NCBI RefSeq assembly: GCF_002865585.1
Contig: NZ_CP025581.1
Coordinates: 1,922,001-1,986,000 of the forward strand
Source of the DNA: Nocardioides houyundeii
GTDB taxonomy: Bacteria; Actinomycetota; Actinomycetes; Propionibacteriales; Nocardioidaceae
Length of the DNA stretch: 64,000 nucleotides
Direction: 5' to 3'
Part shown: positions 29,205 to 38,226 of the stretch, piece by piece
How positions within the stretch are numbered: position 1 is the first letter of the stretch
Layout of the letters: each line of letters starts with the position of its first letter
Notes under the pieces: model-generated
Told to the model about the DNA's origin: nothing
The model's input: the letters and a program-made list of their open reading frames with translations, nothing else
Database searches by the model: none
Made by a program: the position numbers and the translations under genes

Positions 29205-30251
29205 CTACTCTCGCTGGTCCTCGACGCCGTCGGCGACCGGCTGCTCCAAGGGCTCCTGCGGTACGTCGGCGGGCCGGGGACCGGTGTAGTCGGGGCCGTA
29301 GGCCCCCGGTGCCGGCCGGCGCCTCTTCAGCGGCGGCCGCTGGCCGGGAGCCATGCGTCGGGCGGTGACCAGGAAGGCGGTGTGGCCGATCATCTTGTGG
29401 CTCGGCCGGACGGCCAGACCCTCCACGTGCCAGTCCCGGACCAAGGACTCCCACGCCTGCGGCTCGGTGAACCCACCGTGCACCCGCAGCGTCTCCACCA
29501 CCTTCGAGAGCTGGGTGGTCGTGGCGACGTAGACGCACACGATGCCACCGGGGACCAGGGCGTCGGCGACGACGTCGACGCACTCCCACGGGGCCAGCAT
29601 GTCCAGGACGACGCGGTCCACCTTCTCCGCCACGCCGGGCAGCTCCTCGACCAGGTCTCCCAGGCGCAGCTCCCAGGCGGGGTGCCCCTCGCCGAAGAAC
29701 TGGTCGACGTTGCGCTTGGCGACGTCGTGGAACTCCTCGCGGCGCTCGAAGCTGATCACCTTGCCGTGCGGTCCCACCGCACGCAGCAGCGAGCACGTCA
29801 GGGCACCGGAGCCGGCGCCGGCCTCGACCACCCGGGCGCCGGGGAAGATGTCGGCCGACGCCACGATCTGCGCGGCGTCCTTGGGGTAGATCACGGCCGC
29901 GCCACGTGGCATCGAGACCACGAACTCCGAGAGCAGGGGCCGGAAGACGAGGTACTCGCCGCCGGCCGAGGAGGTCACGGTGAACCCCTCCTCACGCCCG
30001 ATGAGCTCGTCGTGCTCGAGGTGTCCCCGGTTGGAGAAGAAGCGCTTGCCGGCCACCAGCTCGAAGTTGTGTCGCCGACCCTTCTGGTCCAGCAGCCGGA
30101 CCCACTCGCCGACCCGGAGCGGGCCGCGGTGCACGCCGGACCAGGCGTCCTGGGGCACGTCGGGGACGGTCTCCTCGGCGTGGTCGCCTCGGGGGTCGGG
30201 CGCAGCGTCGGGCACGAGGTCGGGCAGGGGGTCAGGCACGAGGTCGGGCAT
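29205..30251 (-). CDS. trmI: tRNA (adenine58-N1)-methyltransferase TrmI
   Basis: Methylates A58 in the T-loop of tRNAs using S-adenosylmethionine. 348 residues from ATG 30251. N-terminal repeats of PDLVPD, then the TrmI beta-barrel (GPLRVGEWVRLLDQKGRRHNFELVAGK) and Rossmann core: RVVEAGAGSGALTCSLLRAVG (SAM loop), VISFERREEFHDVAKRN, LDMLAPWECVDVVA with catalytic Asp. C-terminal Pro/Arg-rich tail. Start supported by a -10 element seven bases upstream that overlaps the site-2 protease stop. Confidence 0.92.
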   Translation of the reverse strand: MPDLVPDPLPDLVPDAAPDPRGDHAEETVPDVPQDAWSGVHRGPLRVGEWVRLLDQKGRRHNFELVAGKRFFSNRGHLEHDELIGREEGFTVTSSAGGEYLVFRPLLSEFVVSMPRGAAVIYPKDAAQIVASADIFPGARVVEAGAGSGALTCSLLRAVGPHGKVISFERREEFHDVAKRNVDQFFGEGHPAWELRLGDLVEELPGVAEKVDRVVLDMLAPWECVDVVADALVPGGIVCVYVATTTQLSKVVETLRVHGGFTEPQAWESLVRDWHVEGLAVRPSHKMIGHTAFLVTARRMAPGQRPPLKRRRPAPGAYGPDYTGPRPADVPQEPLEQPVADGVEDQRE

Positions 30252-30258
30252 GGCCGAA

Positions 30259-30264
30259 ACCCTA
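30259..30264 (-). promoter_or_regulatory. Putative -10 element (TAGGGT) for trmI
   Basis: TAGGGT ends seven bases before ATG 30251; its TAG is the stop codon of the site-2 protease gene. Confidence 0.5.
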
Positions 30265-31427
30265 GTGCGCGGCCTCCCGGAAGGCCCGATCGACATCGAC
30301 CGTCGACAGCACCCCGTAGACGGCACCGTCGGCGTCCAGCAACAGGTACTCCTGGGCCGGTGTGTGGCTGATCGCACGGACCAGCTCCTCACCGGCGATC
30401 CCGGCAGACAGTGCGAGTCCGTCCTCCAGGCTCCGGGCCACGCTCGAGACCGGGACCCAGGGTCGTCGCTCCACCGGCGTGGCCAGCAACGCGGCCTCGC
30501 TGACGATCCCCGACGGCCGGCCGTCGGGACCCAGGGTCACGATGCTGCCCGCCTGGGCCTCCTGGGCCAGCCGGACGGCCTGCGCCAGTGGCAGGCCCTC
30601 GGCCACCGTGACGCTACGTCGGGCCAGCCGACGGGCGTCCAGCGCGGGGAGCCGGCGCCGCACCTGGGCCTGGTGCATGGAGGCGCTGGCCCCGGCCCAC
30701 AGGAAGAGCGCGAGCACGACCACCAGCAGGTAGTCCACGAAGCTGGGCGGGACCCCCAGTACGTCGTTCTGGAACAGCGGCCAGGACAGGATCAGCAGGG
30801 CGATGATCCGGCCGCCCCAGCCGGCCACCATGGTGCCCCGGTGCATGTTGCCGGTGGCCCCCCACACGACGGCCTTCAGCACCCGTCCACCGTCCAGCGG
30901 TAGCCCGGGCACCAGGTTGAGGACCCCGACCAGCAGGTTGGCCCCCGCCAGTCCCTCGATGGCGACCTGGAGGAGGCCCTCGGGGACCACGAACCACGCG
31001 GCCAGGGCCGCGGCCCCGACCAGCAGCGAGGTGAGGGGTCCGACCACGGCGATGACGAGCTCTTGACGAGCAGTGCGCGACTCCCCCTCGATGGCGGTCA
31101 TCCCGCCGAGGAAGTGCAACGTGATGGAGGTGACCGGATAGCCGTAGTGACGGGCCATGTGGGCGTGCGACGCCTCGTGCAGGAGCACCGAGAGGTAGAG
31201 CATCACCGCGAACACCACGCCCGCGACGTACTTCCAGACACCGAGGCCGGGCTCCACCTGCTCGATGCGGGGGGCGACCAGGACGGCGATGATCGCGGCG
31301 ATGAAGAACCAGGAGGTGCTGACCAGCACGTCGGCCCCGGCGATGGACCCGATCCGCAGGGTGCCCGGGGGCGGCGCGGCCGCTCGGTCCCGGGGGCCTG
31401 CTGGCGGGACTGGGACGGCTCGGACAC
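30262..31427 (-). CDS. Site-2 protease family membrane metalloprotease with CBS pair (probable frameshift near the 5' end)
   Basis: M50 intramembrane zinc protease. The HExxH motif is LHEASHAHMARHYG, and the third ligand lies in NLVPGLPLDGGRVLKA. Six or so hydrophobic helices are followed by two CBS-like repeats (about the last 130 residues; GSIVTLGPDGRPSGIVSEA and YLLLDADGAVYGVLSTVDV). The in-frame part opens at 31329 in mid-helix, whereas homologues begin with a GTLRIGSIAGADVLV segment. One extra base in the run at 31367-31371 would join that segment to a GTG at 31427 (VSEPSQSRQQAPG), giving 388 residues. Substrate unknown; CBS domains suggest nucleotide control. Confidence 0.85.
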
Positions 31428-31511
31428 CCCTTGACCCTACCCAAGGCCGCCCAGCGCCAGGGTCTGCGACCTGGCGTCCGTGACCGGCTCAGGGACGTCG
31501 GAGTGCTGACC

Positions 31512-31517
31512 TAGTCT
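31512..31517 (+). promoter_or_regulatory. Putative -10 element (TAGTCT) for the RecB-like gene
   Basis: TAGTCT ends six bases before ATG 31524. Confidence 0.5.
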
Positions 31518-31523
31518 CGAACC

Positions 31524-32402
31524 ATGAGCGCAGCACCCGTGCCGGCCGCCACTTCCAGGTCTTCGCCGGCGGACCTGGTCTCCACGCCGGTCGACGGCGT
31601 CGAGGTGGTGGCGTCCCTCTCGCCCAGCCGGGCCAGCGACTTCATGACCTGTCCGTTGCGCTACCGGTTCCGGACCGTCGACGGGTTGCCGCAGGAGCCG
31701 ACCCGCGAGGCGGTCCGGGGCACGCTCGTGCACAAGGTGCTCGAGCGGCTCTTCGACCTGCCCGCCCTGGACCGGACCCCGGTCCAGGCCGCAAAGCTGC
31801 TCGAGCCTGCCTGGCGGGAGGTGCTCGCGGTGGAGCCGGGCCTGTCTGGGCTGTTCGACTCCGCGGTGGGCGCGCACGACTTCCACGCCTGGCTGGCCAC
31901 CTGCGCCTCTGTGCTGGAGGGCTACTTCGAGCTGGAGGACCCGCAGCGCCTGGAGCCGGCGGAGCGGGAGTACTACGTGGAGACCCGGTTGGACTCCGGA
32001 CTGCTGCTGCGCGGCTTCGTCGACCGGCTGGACGTCGCGCCGGACGGAGCCATCCGGGTGGTGGACTACAAGACCGGCCGGTCGCCGAGCCCGATGCACG
32101 AGGCCGCTGCCCTGTTCCAGATGCGTTTCTACGCGCTGGTGATCTGGCGCACGCGAGGTGTGCTGCCAGCCATGCTGCAGCTGGTCTACCTCGGCGACCG
32201 GGAGGTCCTGCGCCACTGCCCCGACGAGGCCGAGCTGCTGGCCACCGAACGCAAGGTCGAGGCACTGTGGCGAGCCATCCGTCTCGCCGAGGAGTCCGGC
32301 GAGTGGCAGCCCAGCCCGGGCCGACTCTGCTCGTGGTGCTCCTACCAGGACCTGTGCCCCGCGTTCGGCGGCACTCCCCCGGCCCCCACTGCGCCGGCGT
32401 GA
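31524..32402 (+). CDS. RecB family exonuclease-like protein (PD-(D/E)XK, Cys cluster)
   Basis: 292 residues. PDDEXK_1 layout: LSPSRASDFMTCPLRYRF (first Cys of a likely Fe-S cluster), GTLVHKVLERLF (H/E helix), LRGFVDRLDVAPDGAIRVVDYKTGR (catalytic D..D-x-K), Q..FYAL helix, and the C-terminal SWCSYQDLCPAF cysteines closing a Cx(n)CxxxxxC cluster as in AddB/Cas4-type nucleases. Likely a DNA end-processing nuclease; partner not known. It converges on oppF with a 4-base gap. Equivalent to the RecB-like gene next to trmI in Mycobacterium. Confidence 0.87.
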   Translation: MSAAPVPAATSRSSPADLVSTPVDGVEVVASLSPSRASDFMTCPLRYRFRTVDGLPQEPTREAVRGTLVHKVLERLFDLPALDRTPVQAAKLLEPAWREVLAVEPGLSGLFDSAVGAHDFHAWLATCASVLEGYFELEDPQRLEPAEREYYVETRLDSGLLLRGFVDRLDVAPDGAIRVVDYKTGRSPSPMHEAAALFQMRFYALVIWRTRGVLPAMLQLVYLGDREVLRHCPDEAELLATERKVEALWRAIRLAEESGEWQPSPGRLCSWCSYQDLCPAFGGTPPAPTAPA

Positions 32403-32406
32403 GGAC

Positions 32407-33440
32407 TCAGCCGACCGCGGCCGCCTCGGGAGTCACGGCATGGGCGGTGATCTTGCCGGCCAGGATCTCCTCGGCGTAGTGGCAGGCCACCCGGTGTCCC
32501 GGCTTGAGCTCGCGCAGGGCCGGACGCTCGGTGTCGCAGCGCGTCTCCTGACGGAACGGACAGCGGGTGTGGAATCGGCAGCCCGAGGGCGGGTTGGCCG
32601 GCGAGGGCAGATCACCCTGGAGCAGGACCCGCTCCCGGCTCGCCTCCACCACGGGGTCCGGCACCGGGACCGCCGACATCAGGGCCACGGTGTAGGGGTG
32701 CATCGGCTGCGTGTAGAGGTCGTCGGCCGGCGCCTGCTCGACGATGCCCCCAGATACATCACCGCGACCTCGTCCGAGACGTGGCGGACCACGGCCAGGT
32801 CGTGCGCGATCACCAGGAACGTGAGGCCGAGCTGCTCCTGCAGGTCTTCCAGGAGGTTGAGCACCTGGGCCTGGATGGACACGTCGAGCGCCGAGACCGG
32901 CTCGTCGGCGATCACGAACCTGGGCTCCAGCGCCACCGCCCGGGCGATGCCGATGCGCTGGCGCTGCCCACCGGAGAACTCGTGCGGATACTTCTGGGCT
33001 GCACTGCGGGGCAGGCCCACCTGGTCGAGGAGCTCGGCCACCCGAGTGCGCTTGTCGTAGGCGATCCCGTGCGCGCGCAACGGCTCGGTGAGGATCGTCT
33101 CCACCGACTGCCGGGGGTTGAGGCTGGCGAGCGGGTCCTGGAAGACCATCTGCATGTCCTGGCGGATGCGCCGCAGTGCCTCGCCGGAGAGCGACGCCAC
33201 GTCCGTGCCGTCGAAGAGCACCCTGCCCTCAGTGACCGGCGCGAGCCTCAGCACGGCACGTCCCAGCGTCGACTTGCCGCACCCTGACTCCCCCACCAGT
33301 CCCAGCGTCTTGCCGCTCTCGATCCGCAGGTCCACCCCGTCCACGGCCTTGACGGCCCCGACCTGCCGGTTCAGCAGCATCCCGTCCCGGATGGGGAAGT
33401 GGACCTTGAGTCCTTCGATGTCGACCAAGGGCTCGGTCAC
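32407..33440 (-). CDS. Oligopeptide/dipeptide ABC transporter ATPase, OppF/DppF type (one frameshift)
   Basis: Second ATPase of a peptide importer. GTG 33440 ([17 protein letters not shown]) overlaps the oppD stop. Walker [17 protein letters not shown]-loop [15 protein letters not shown], signature [15 protein letters not shown], Walker [15 protein letters not shown], then the oligopeptide-ABC C-terminal domain with cysteines ([18 protein letters not shown]). The frame breaks after VMYLG; one more base in the run at 32747-32751 gives [20 protein letters not shown] and a 344-residue protein. Confidence 0.88.
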
Positions 33441-34453
33441 GACGTGATCTCCGTCCGGGTGCGGTCCAGGGGGTTGTAGCAGCGCAGCATCCGGTCGCCG
33501 GCGGGCAGCAGCTCCGGGGGTCCGGAGGTGCACTGCTCGACGGCGTTGGTGCAGCGCGGCGCGAAGGCGCAGCCCTGCGGCCACGGGATGGTCTGGGTGG
33601 GCGACCCCGGGATGGGCGTGAGCGGCTCCCCCCGTGGGGCGTCCATGCGGGGGATGCTCGCCAGCAGCCCACCGGTGTAGGGGTGGCGCGGGGTGGCGAA
33701 GAGACGCTCCCGCGTCGTCGACTCCACGATGCGGCCGGAGTACATGACGTTCACCTGGTCGCACAGCCCGGCGACCACGCCCAAGTCGTGGGTGATCATC
33801 AGCAGCGCGGCCCCGGTGTCGGCGACCAGCTCCTTGAGGACCTCCAGCACCTGCGCCTGGATCGTCACGTCCAGCGCCGTGGTCGGCTCGTCGGCGATCA
33901 GCAGCCGTGGTCCGCAGGCCAGGGCGATCGCGATGAGCACGCGCTGCCGCATCCCCCCGGAGAGCTGGTGGGGATACTCCCGCACCCGGCGTGCCGGGTC
34001 CGGTATGCCGACCTTCTCCAGCAGGTCGATGGCCCGGCCCCGGGCCTCGGACTTGGTGACGTCCTCGTGCCGGAGGATGACCTCCGAGACCTGGGTCCCC
34101 ACCGGGACGACCGGGTTGAGCGAGGTCATCGGGTCCTGGAAGACCATGGCGATCTCTCGGCCCCGCAGACGGGACATCGCCCTCGAGGACTCGGTGAGCA
34201 GGTTCTTCCCGCCGTAGCGGATCTCCCCGCTGACCCGCACCCCGCGGTTGGGCAGAAGCCCCATGATCGCGAGCGAGGTGACCGACTTGCCGCTGCCGGA
34301 CTCCCCAACCAGGCCCACGTGCTCCCCCGGATGGATGTCGAAGGAGACCTCGTCGACCGCGGTCGCGGCACGTTGGCCCTTGAGCCCGAACTCGACGCTG
34401 AGGTCGCGCACGGACAGCAACGGCTCGCCAGCGCGGTCCGGACTGGTCCTCAT
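33437..34453 (-). CDS. Oligopeptide/dipeptide ABC transporter ATPase, OppD/DppD type
   Basis: 338 residues. Walker A GESGSGKSVTSLAIMG near residue 50, Q-loop MVFQDPMTSLNP, signature LSGGMRQRVLIAIAL, Walker B LLIADEPTTALDVT, H-loop ITHDLGVVA, and the OppD C-terminal region with CAFAPRCTNAVEQC. The intact frame and length are normal. Overlaps both neighbours by four bases (GTGA/ATGA), so the operon is tightly coupled. Confidence 0.92.
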   Translation of the reverse strand: MRTSPDRAGEPLLSVRDLSVEFGLKGQRAATAVDEVSFDIHPGEHVGLVGESGSGKSVTSLAIMGLLPNRGVRVSGEIRYGGKNLLTESSRAMSRLRGREIAMVFQDPMTSLNPVVPVGTQVSEVILRHEDVTKSEARGRAIDLLEKVGIPDPARRVREYPHQLSGGMRQRVLIAIALACGPRLLIADEPTTALDVTIQAQVLEVLKELVADTGAALLMITHDLGVVAGLCDQVNVMYSGRIVESTTRERLFATPRHPYTGGLLASIPRMDAPRGEPLTPIPGSPTQTIPWPQGCAFAPRCTNAVEQCTSGPPELLPAGDRMLRCYNPLDRTRTEITS

Positions 34454-35397
34454 CGTCGGCTCCTAGGGTCGAGTGCCTCGCGCAGTGCCTCACCGAAGAG
34501 GGTGAAGCCGAGGGCGGTGATCGCGATGGCGGCGCCCGGCAGCAGGGCGAGCTGCGGTGCCACCTGGAAGCGGTCCTGGGCGGCCACGAGCATGCGGCCC
34601 CACTCGGCCACGGCCGGGTCGGGCTGGCCCAGGCCCAGGAAGGAGAGGGCGGCCACCTCGATGATGGCGGTGGCGAGGTTGAGAGTCGCCTGGACCACGG
34701 TCGGACCCAACGAGTTGGGCAGCACGTGACTCATCACGATCCGCCGCTTGCGCAGTCCCAGAGCCTCCGCCGCCAGGACGTAGTCGGCACGCCCCTGGGC
34801 GAGCATGGAGCCGCGGAGCAGTCGGGCGAAGATCGGCACCTGGGCGGCACCGATGGCGATCATCACCGCGTAGGGGCTCTGCCCCAGCACGGCAGCGATG
34901 CTGACGGCCAGCAGCAGGCTGGGGACCGACAGCATGATGTCGACCAGGCGCATCACGACCTGGTCCACCCAGCTGCCTACCCGGCCGCCGACGGCGGCCG
35001 AGCCGCCGGCGAGGACGCCGAGCGCCAGGCCCGCCACCAGGCCGATGGCCGTCGCGGCGATCCCGTAGAGCAGGGACTGGCGGGCACCGTAGACGAGCTG
35101 GGTCCACAGGTCGGACCCGAAGCGGTCCAGGCCCAGCCAGTGGTCCTCGCTCGGCCCGGGCACGCTGGAGGGCGTCACCTCGCCCGACCACTGCGCCGAG
35201 CCGGGCTGGTAGGAGGTGAGCAGCGGCGCGAAGATCGCGAGCACCACGAAGGCGAGCACGATGACCGCACCGACGATGGCCGTGGGGTTGCGGCGCAGGC
35301 GCCGCCAGGCTGCGCGCAGCAGGCTGACACCCGGCTCGTCGCCGGGCGCGGGCAGCCCGGGCATGCCGGAGTAGGCCGGGGCCAGGGGAATGCTCAT
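34450..35397 (-). CDS. Peptide ABC transporter permease, OppC/DppC type
   Basis: 315 residues from ATG 35397, which overlaps the oppB stop. OppC N-terminal domain (RAAWRRLRRNPTAIVGAVIVL), extracellular loop with DHWLGLDRFGSDLWTQLVYGARQSL, then five further helices and the EAA loop (YVLAAEALGLRKRRIVMSHVLPN). Forms the transmembrane channel with the OppB-type protein. Confidence 0.92.
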   Translation of the reverse strand: MSIPLAPAYSGMPGLPAPGDEPGVSLLRAAWRRLRRNPTAIVGAVIVLAFVVLAIFAPLLTSYQPGSAQWSGEVTPSSVPGPSEDHWLGLDRFGSDLWTQLVYGARQSLLYGIAATAIGLVAGLALGVLAGGSAAVGGRVGSWVDQVVMRLVDIMLSVPSLLLAVSIAAVLGQSPYAVMIAIGAAQVPIFARLLRGSMLAQGRADYVLAAEALGLRKRRIVMSHVLPNSLGPTVVQATLNLATAIIEVAALSFLGLGQPDPAVAEWGRMLVAAQDRFQVAPQLALLPGAAIAITALGFTLFGEALREALDPRSRR

Positions 35398-36401
35398 GAC
35401 ACACGCACTCTCGGGTCGATGACGCCGTAGGCGACGTCCACGGCCAGGTTGATGAGCGCGTAGATGATCGCGATGAACAGGATGAAGCCCTGGAGCACCG
35501 GGTAGTCCCGCTGCCCGATGGCCTCGAAGAGGTACTTTCCGATGCCGTTCCAGGCGAACACGGTCTCGGTCAGCACCGCACCGGAGAAGAGCAGGCCGGC
35601 CTGGAGACCGATCGTGGTGACCACCGGCAGCAGCGCGTTGCGCAGGATGTGGCGACGCGAGACCACGCGGCTGGACAGGCCCTTGCTCCGAGCGGTCCGC
35701 ACGTAGTCCTCGTTGAGCACGTCGGCCACCGCGGCCCGGGTGATCCGCACGATGATGGCCAGCGGGATCGTGCCGAGCGCGATCGCGGGCAGCACCAGGT
35801 GGACCATCGCGTTCCAGGCGGCGTCCCACTCCTGGGTCAGGATCCCGTCCAGGACGTAGAAGTTGGTGACGTGGGTGGCATCGAGCCGAGCGTCCTGGCG
35901 CAGCGTGGTGGGCAGGATCGCGAGCCAGTCGGCGAAGACCAGCTTGAGCAGGATCGCCAGGAAGAACACGGGCGTCACCACACCGAGCAGCGATCCCGAG
36001 ACGATGAACGTGTCCAGGAACCGTCCTTGGTGGCGGGCCGCGAAGTAGCCCAGAGGCACGCCGATGACGACGGCCAGCAGCAGCGCTGCGAGCCCCAGCT
36101 CGAGCGTGCCCGGGAACTTCTCCAGGAAGCTGGAGGTGACCGGCTGGCCGGTCTTGATCGAACGTCCGAAGTCCCCGGTGAGGAGCGCCTTCACATAGGT
36201 GAAGTACTGGCCCAGCAAGGGCTCGTTGAACCCGTAGACCTCGTTGACGCGCGCGATGCCCTCCGGCGTCGCCCGTTGACCCAGCAAGGCTCTGGCGGGG
36301 TCACCGGGCAGGGCCCGGACCCAGGCGAAGAGCAGGATCGACAGACCGACGAGCACTGGCACCATCAGGGCCAGCCGCCGGAGGACAAAGCGCAGCATCA
36401 A
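35394..36401 (-). CDS. Peptide ABC transporter permease, OppB/DppB type
   Basis: 335 residues. Hydrophobic N-terminal helix (RFVLRRLALMVPVLVGLSILLF), then GDPARALLGQRATPEGIARVNEVYGFNEPLLGQY, characteristic of OppB, and six helices with EAA loop YVRTARSKGLSSRVVSRRHILRNALLP. First of the four coupled transporter genes after the binding protein. Confidence 0.92.
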   Translation of the reverse strand: MMLRFVLRRLALMVPVLVGLSILLFAWVRALPGDPARALLGQRATPEGIARVNEVYGFNEPLLGQYFTYVKALLTGDFGRSIKTGQPVTSSFLEKFPGTLELGLAALLLAVVIGVPLGYFAARHQGRFLDTFIVSGSLLGVVTPVFFLAILLKLVFADWLAILPTTLRQDARLDATHVTNFYVLDGILTQEWDAAWNAMVHLVLPAIALGTIPLAIIVRITRAAVADVLNEDYVRTARSKGLSSRVVSRRHILRNALLPVVTTIGLQAGLLFSGAVLTETVFAWNGIGKYLFEAIGQRDYPVLQGFILFIAIIYALINLAVDVAYGVIDPRVRVS

Positions 36402-36412
36402 CGAGGCCTTTC

Positions 36413-36428
36413 ACCCGCGCAGGCGGGT
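36413..36428 (-). promoter_or_regulatory. Small hairpin between the binding-protein gene and oppB
   Basis: ACCCGC (6 bases) pairs with GCGGGT around a 4-base loop in the 49-base gap. There is no T run. It could partly protect or attenuate the message so that binding protein exceeds permease, in parallel with the hairpins between urtA and urtB. Confidence 0.35.
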
Positions 36429-36450
36429 TCGATACGAGACGGGGAACAGG

Positions 36451-38094
36451 TCAGCCGACGGAGACGGTGTTCCAGGGCTCGTCGTTGACAGGGCTCTGCT
36501 GGTATCCCTCGACATCGGGACCGAACGCCAGGGAAGGCGCCGGGTGTGCCAACGGGATGCCGGGCAGGAACTCCATGACGTCGGCGTTGATCTCCTCGTA
36601 GAGGGGAGTCTGCTCGTCGACCGTCGCCATGCCGCGCGCCTTGGTGAGCTTGTCGAACAGCTCCTTGTTCTTGAAGCCCCACTCCGGGGTCTCGGTGCCG
36701 AAGAAGACGCCGACGAAGTTGTCGGAGTCGTTGTAGTCACCGGTCCAGCCCAGGAGGTGCAGGCCGTGGTCGGAGGTGCCGTTGATCTTGTCCAGGTAGT
36801 CCGGGGACCACACGTCGGCCACCGGCTTGATCTTCAGGCCCACCGCCTCCAGCTGCGAGCGGAGCACGTTGAAGGTGTCCGCCGGCGCCGGCATGTAGGG
36901 ACGCGAGACGTCGGTCGGGTAGTTGAACTCGATCGTGGCACCTGCGGCGCCCGCGTCCTCGAGCAGCTGCTTGGCCTTGGCCGGGTCGTACTCGTACTCG
37001 GTGACCGAGTCGTTCCAGCCCACGACGCTCTGCGGCATGAACTGGGTGGCGATCTCTGAGCCCTCGGGCAGCGAGGCCTTGGCCACGGCGTCCTTGTCGA
37101 TGGCGTAGGCGATGGCCTGACGCACCTTGATGTCGCTGAGCAGCTTGTTCTTCTGGTTCATGCCCAGGTACAGGACGGTGAACGGGTCGCGGGCCATGAC
37201 CTGCATGCCGGCGTCCTCGAGCGGCTTGAGGTCGGCCGGGCCGATGAGGTCGGCTCCGTCGACGTCGCCGTTCTCCACCGCGGTGGCTCGGGCGGCCGGG
37301 TCGGCGATCGCCACCACGTTGACGGTGTCGACCTTCGCCATGTCGCCCCAGTAGTCGTCGTTGCGCTTCAGGGTCACGCGGTTGCCGCGGTCCCAGGAGT
37401 CGAAGACGAACGGGCCGGTGCCGGTGGGGTGGGCCGTGGAGTACTCGGTGGTGTTGACGTTGGCGGCCGCGTCGTCCTGGTACTTCTCCAGCGCGTCGGG
37501 GCTCTGCATCGCCAGGGCCGGCAGCGACAGGGCGGCGATGAAGCCGGCGAACGGCTCGTTGAGGACGATCTTCGCCTCGTAGTCGCCCGTCGCCTCGCAG
37601 GCCTCGTAGATGCCTTCACCCTTGGTGGGCCCGTTCGCGAAGCCGCGGAAGAGCTTGCCGTAGTAGTAGGCGAAGTCGTCGCTCTGCACCGACTCGGGGA
37701 GGTTGTACCAGCGCTCGAAGTTCGCGCAGACGGCGGCGGCGTTGAACTCGGTGCCGTCGTGGAACTTCACGTCGTCGCGGAGGGTGAAGGTGTACTCCAG
37801 GCCGTCCTCGGAGTTGTCCCACTCGGTGGCCAGCAGCGGCGCGGGATTCGGGGTGCCCGGCTCCGTGCCGACCAGGCCCTCGAACATCTGGCGCGCCACC
37901 CGGAAGGTCTCGCCGTCCGAGGCGAACGCCGGGTCGAGCAGCTCGGGCTCGGCCGCACCGGCGAAGACGAAGGTCCCGCCGCCGTTGTCGCTCTCGTCGG
38001 ACCGGTCACTCTCGGCGCAGGCGGAGAGCAGCAGCGCCGCTACCGCAAGTCCGACTCCTCCGACTCGCAGTCGCCTCTTGGATGTGATTCCCAC
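36451..38094 (-). CDS. Peptide ABC transporter substrate-binding lipoprotein (SBP family 5)
   Basis: 547 residues. Lipoprotein signal (RLRVGGVGLAVAALLLSAC, lipobox LSAC, Cys26). SBP_bac_5 fold: EPELLDPAFASDGETFRVARQMFEGLV, EYTFTLRDDVKFHDGTEFNAAAV, YSTAHPTGTGPFVFDSW, VRQAIAYAIDKDAV. It binds oligopeptides or similar ligands outside the cell for the OppBCDF-type importer encoded just downstream. The transporter lies inside a block otherwise conserved with Mycobacterium, so it may be a lineage-specific insertion. Ligand not predictable. Confidence 0.92.
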   Translation of the reverse strand: MGITSKRRLRVGGVGLAVAALLLSACAESDRSDESDNGGGTFVFAGAAEPELLDPAFASDGETFRVARQMFEGLVGTEPGTPNPAPLLATEWDNSEDGLEYTFTLRDDVKFHDGTEFNAAAVCANFERWYNLPESVQSDDFAYYYGKLFRGFANGPTKGEGIYEACEATGDYEAKIVLNEPFAGFIAALSLPALAMQSPDALEKYQDDAAANVNTTEYSTAHPTGTGPFVFDSWDRGNRVTLKRNDDYWGDMAKVDTVNVVAIADPAARATAVENGDVDGADLIGPADLKPLEDAGMQVMARDPFTVLYLGMNQKNKLLSDIKVRQAIAYAIDKDAVAKASLPEGSEIATQFMPQSVVGWNDSVTEYEYDPAKAKQLLEDAGAAGATIEFNYPTDVSRPYMPAPADTFNVLRSQLEAVGLKIKPVADVWSPDYLDKINGTSDHGLHLLGWTGDYNDSDNFVGVFFGTETPEWGFKNKELFDKLTKARGMATVDEQTPLYEEINADVMEFLPGIPLAHPAPSLAFGPDVEGYQQSPVNDEPWNTVSVG

Positions 38095-38226
38095 GTCGTC
38101 ACCTCACTGTCGTGCCCAGCCTTCGCGCCGGGCAGATCTGGGACAGTACTTTCCGTGGTGAACGGCGTCACGCACCGGACCCGGGATTCTTGATTGCGAA
38201 ACGACAACGACTTGCCGGGACCGGAA

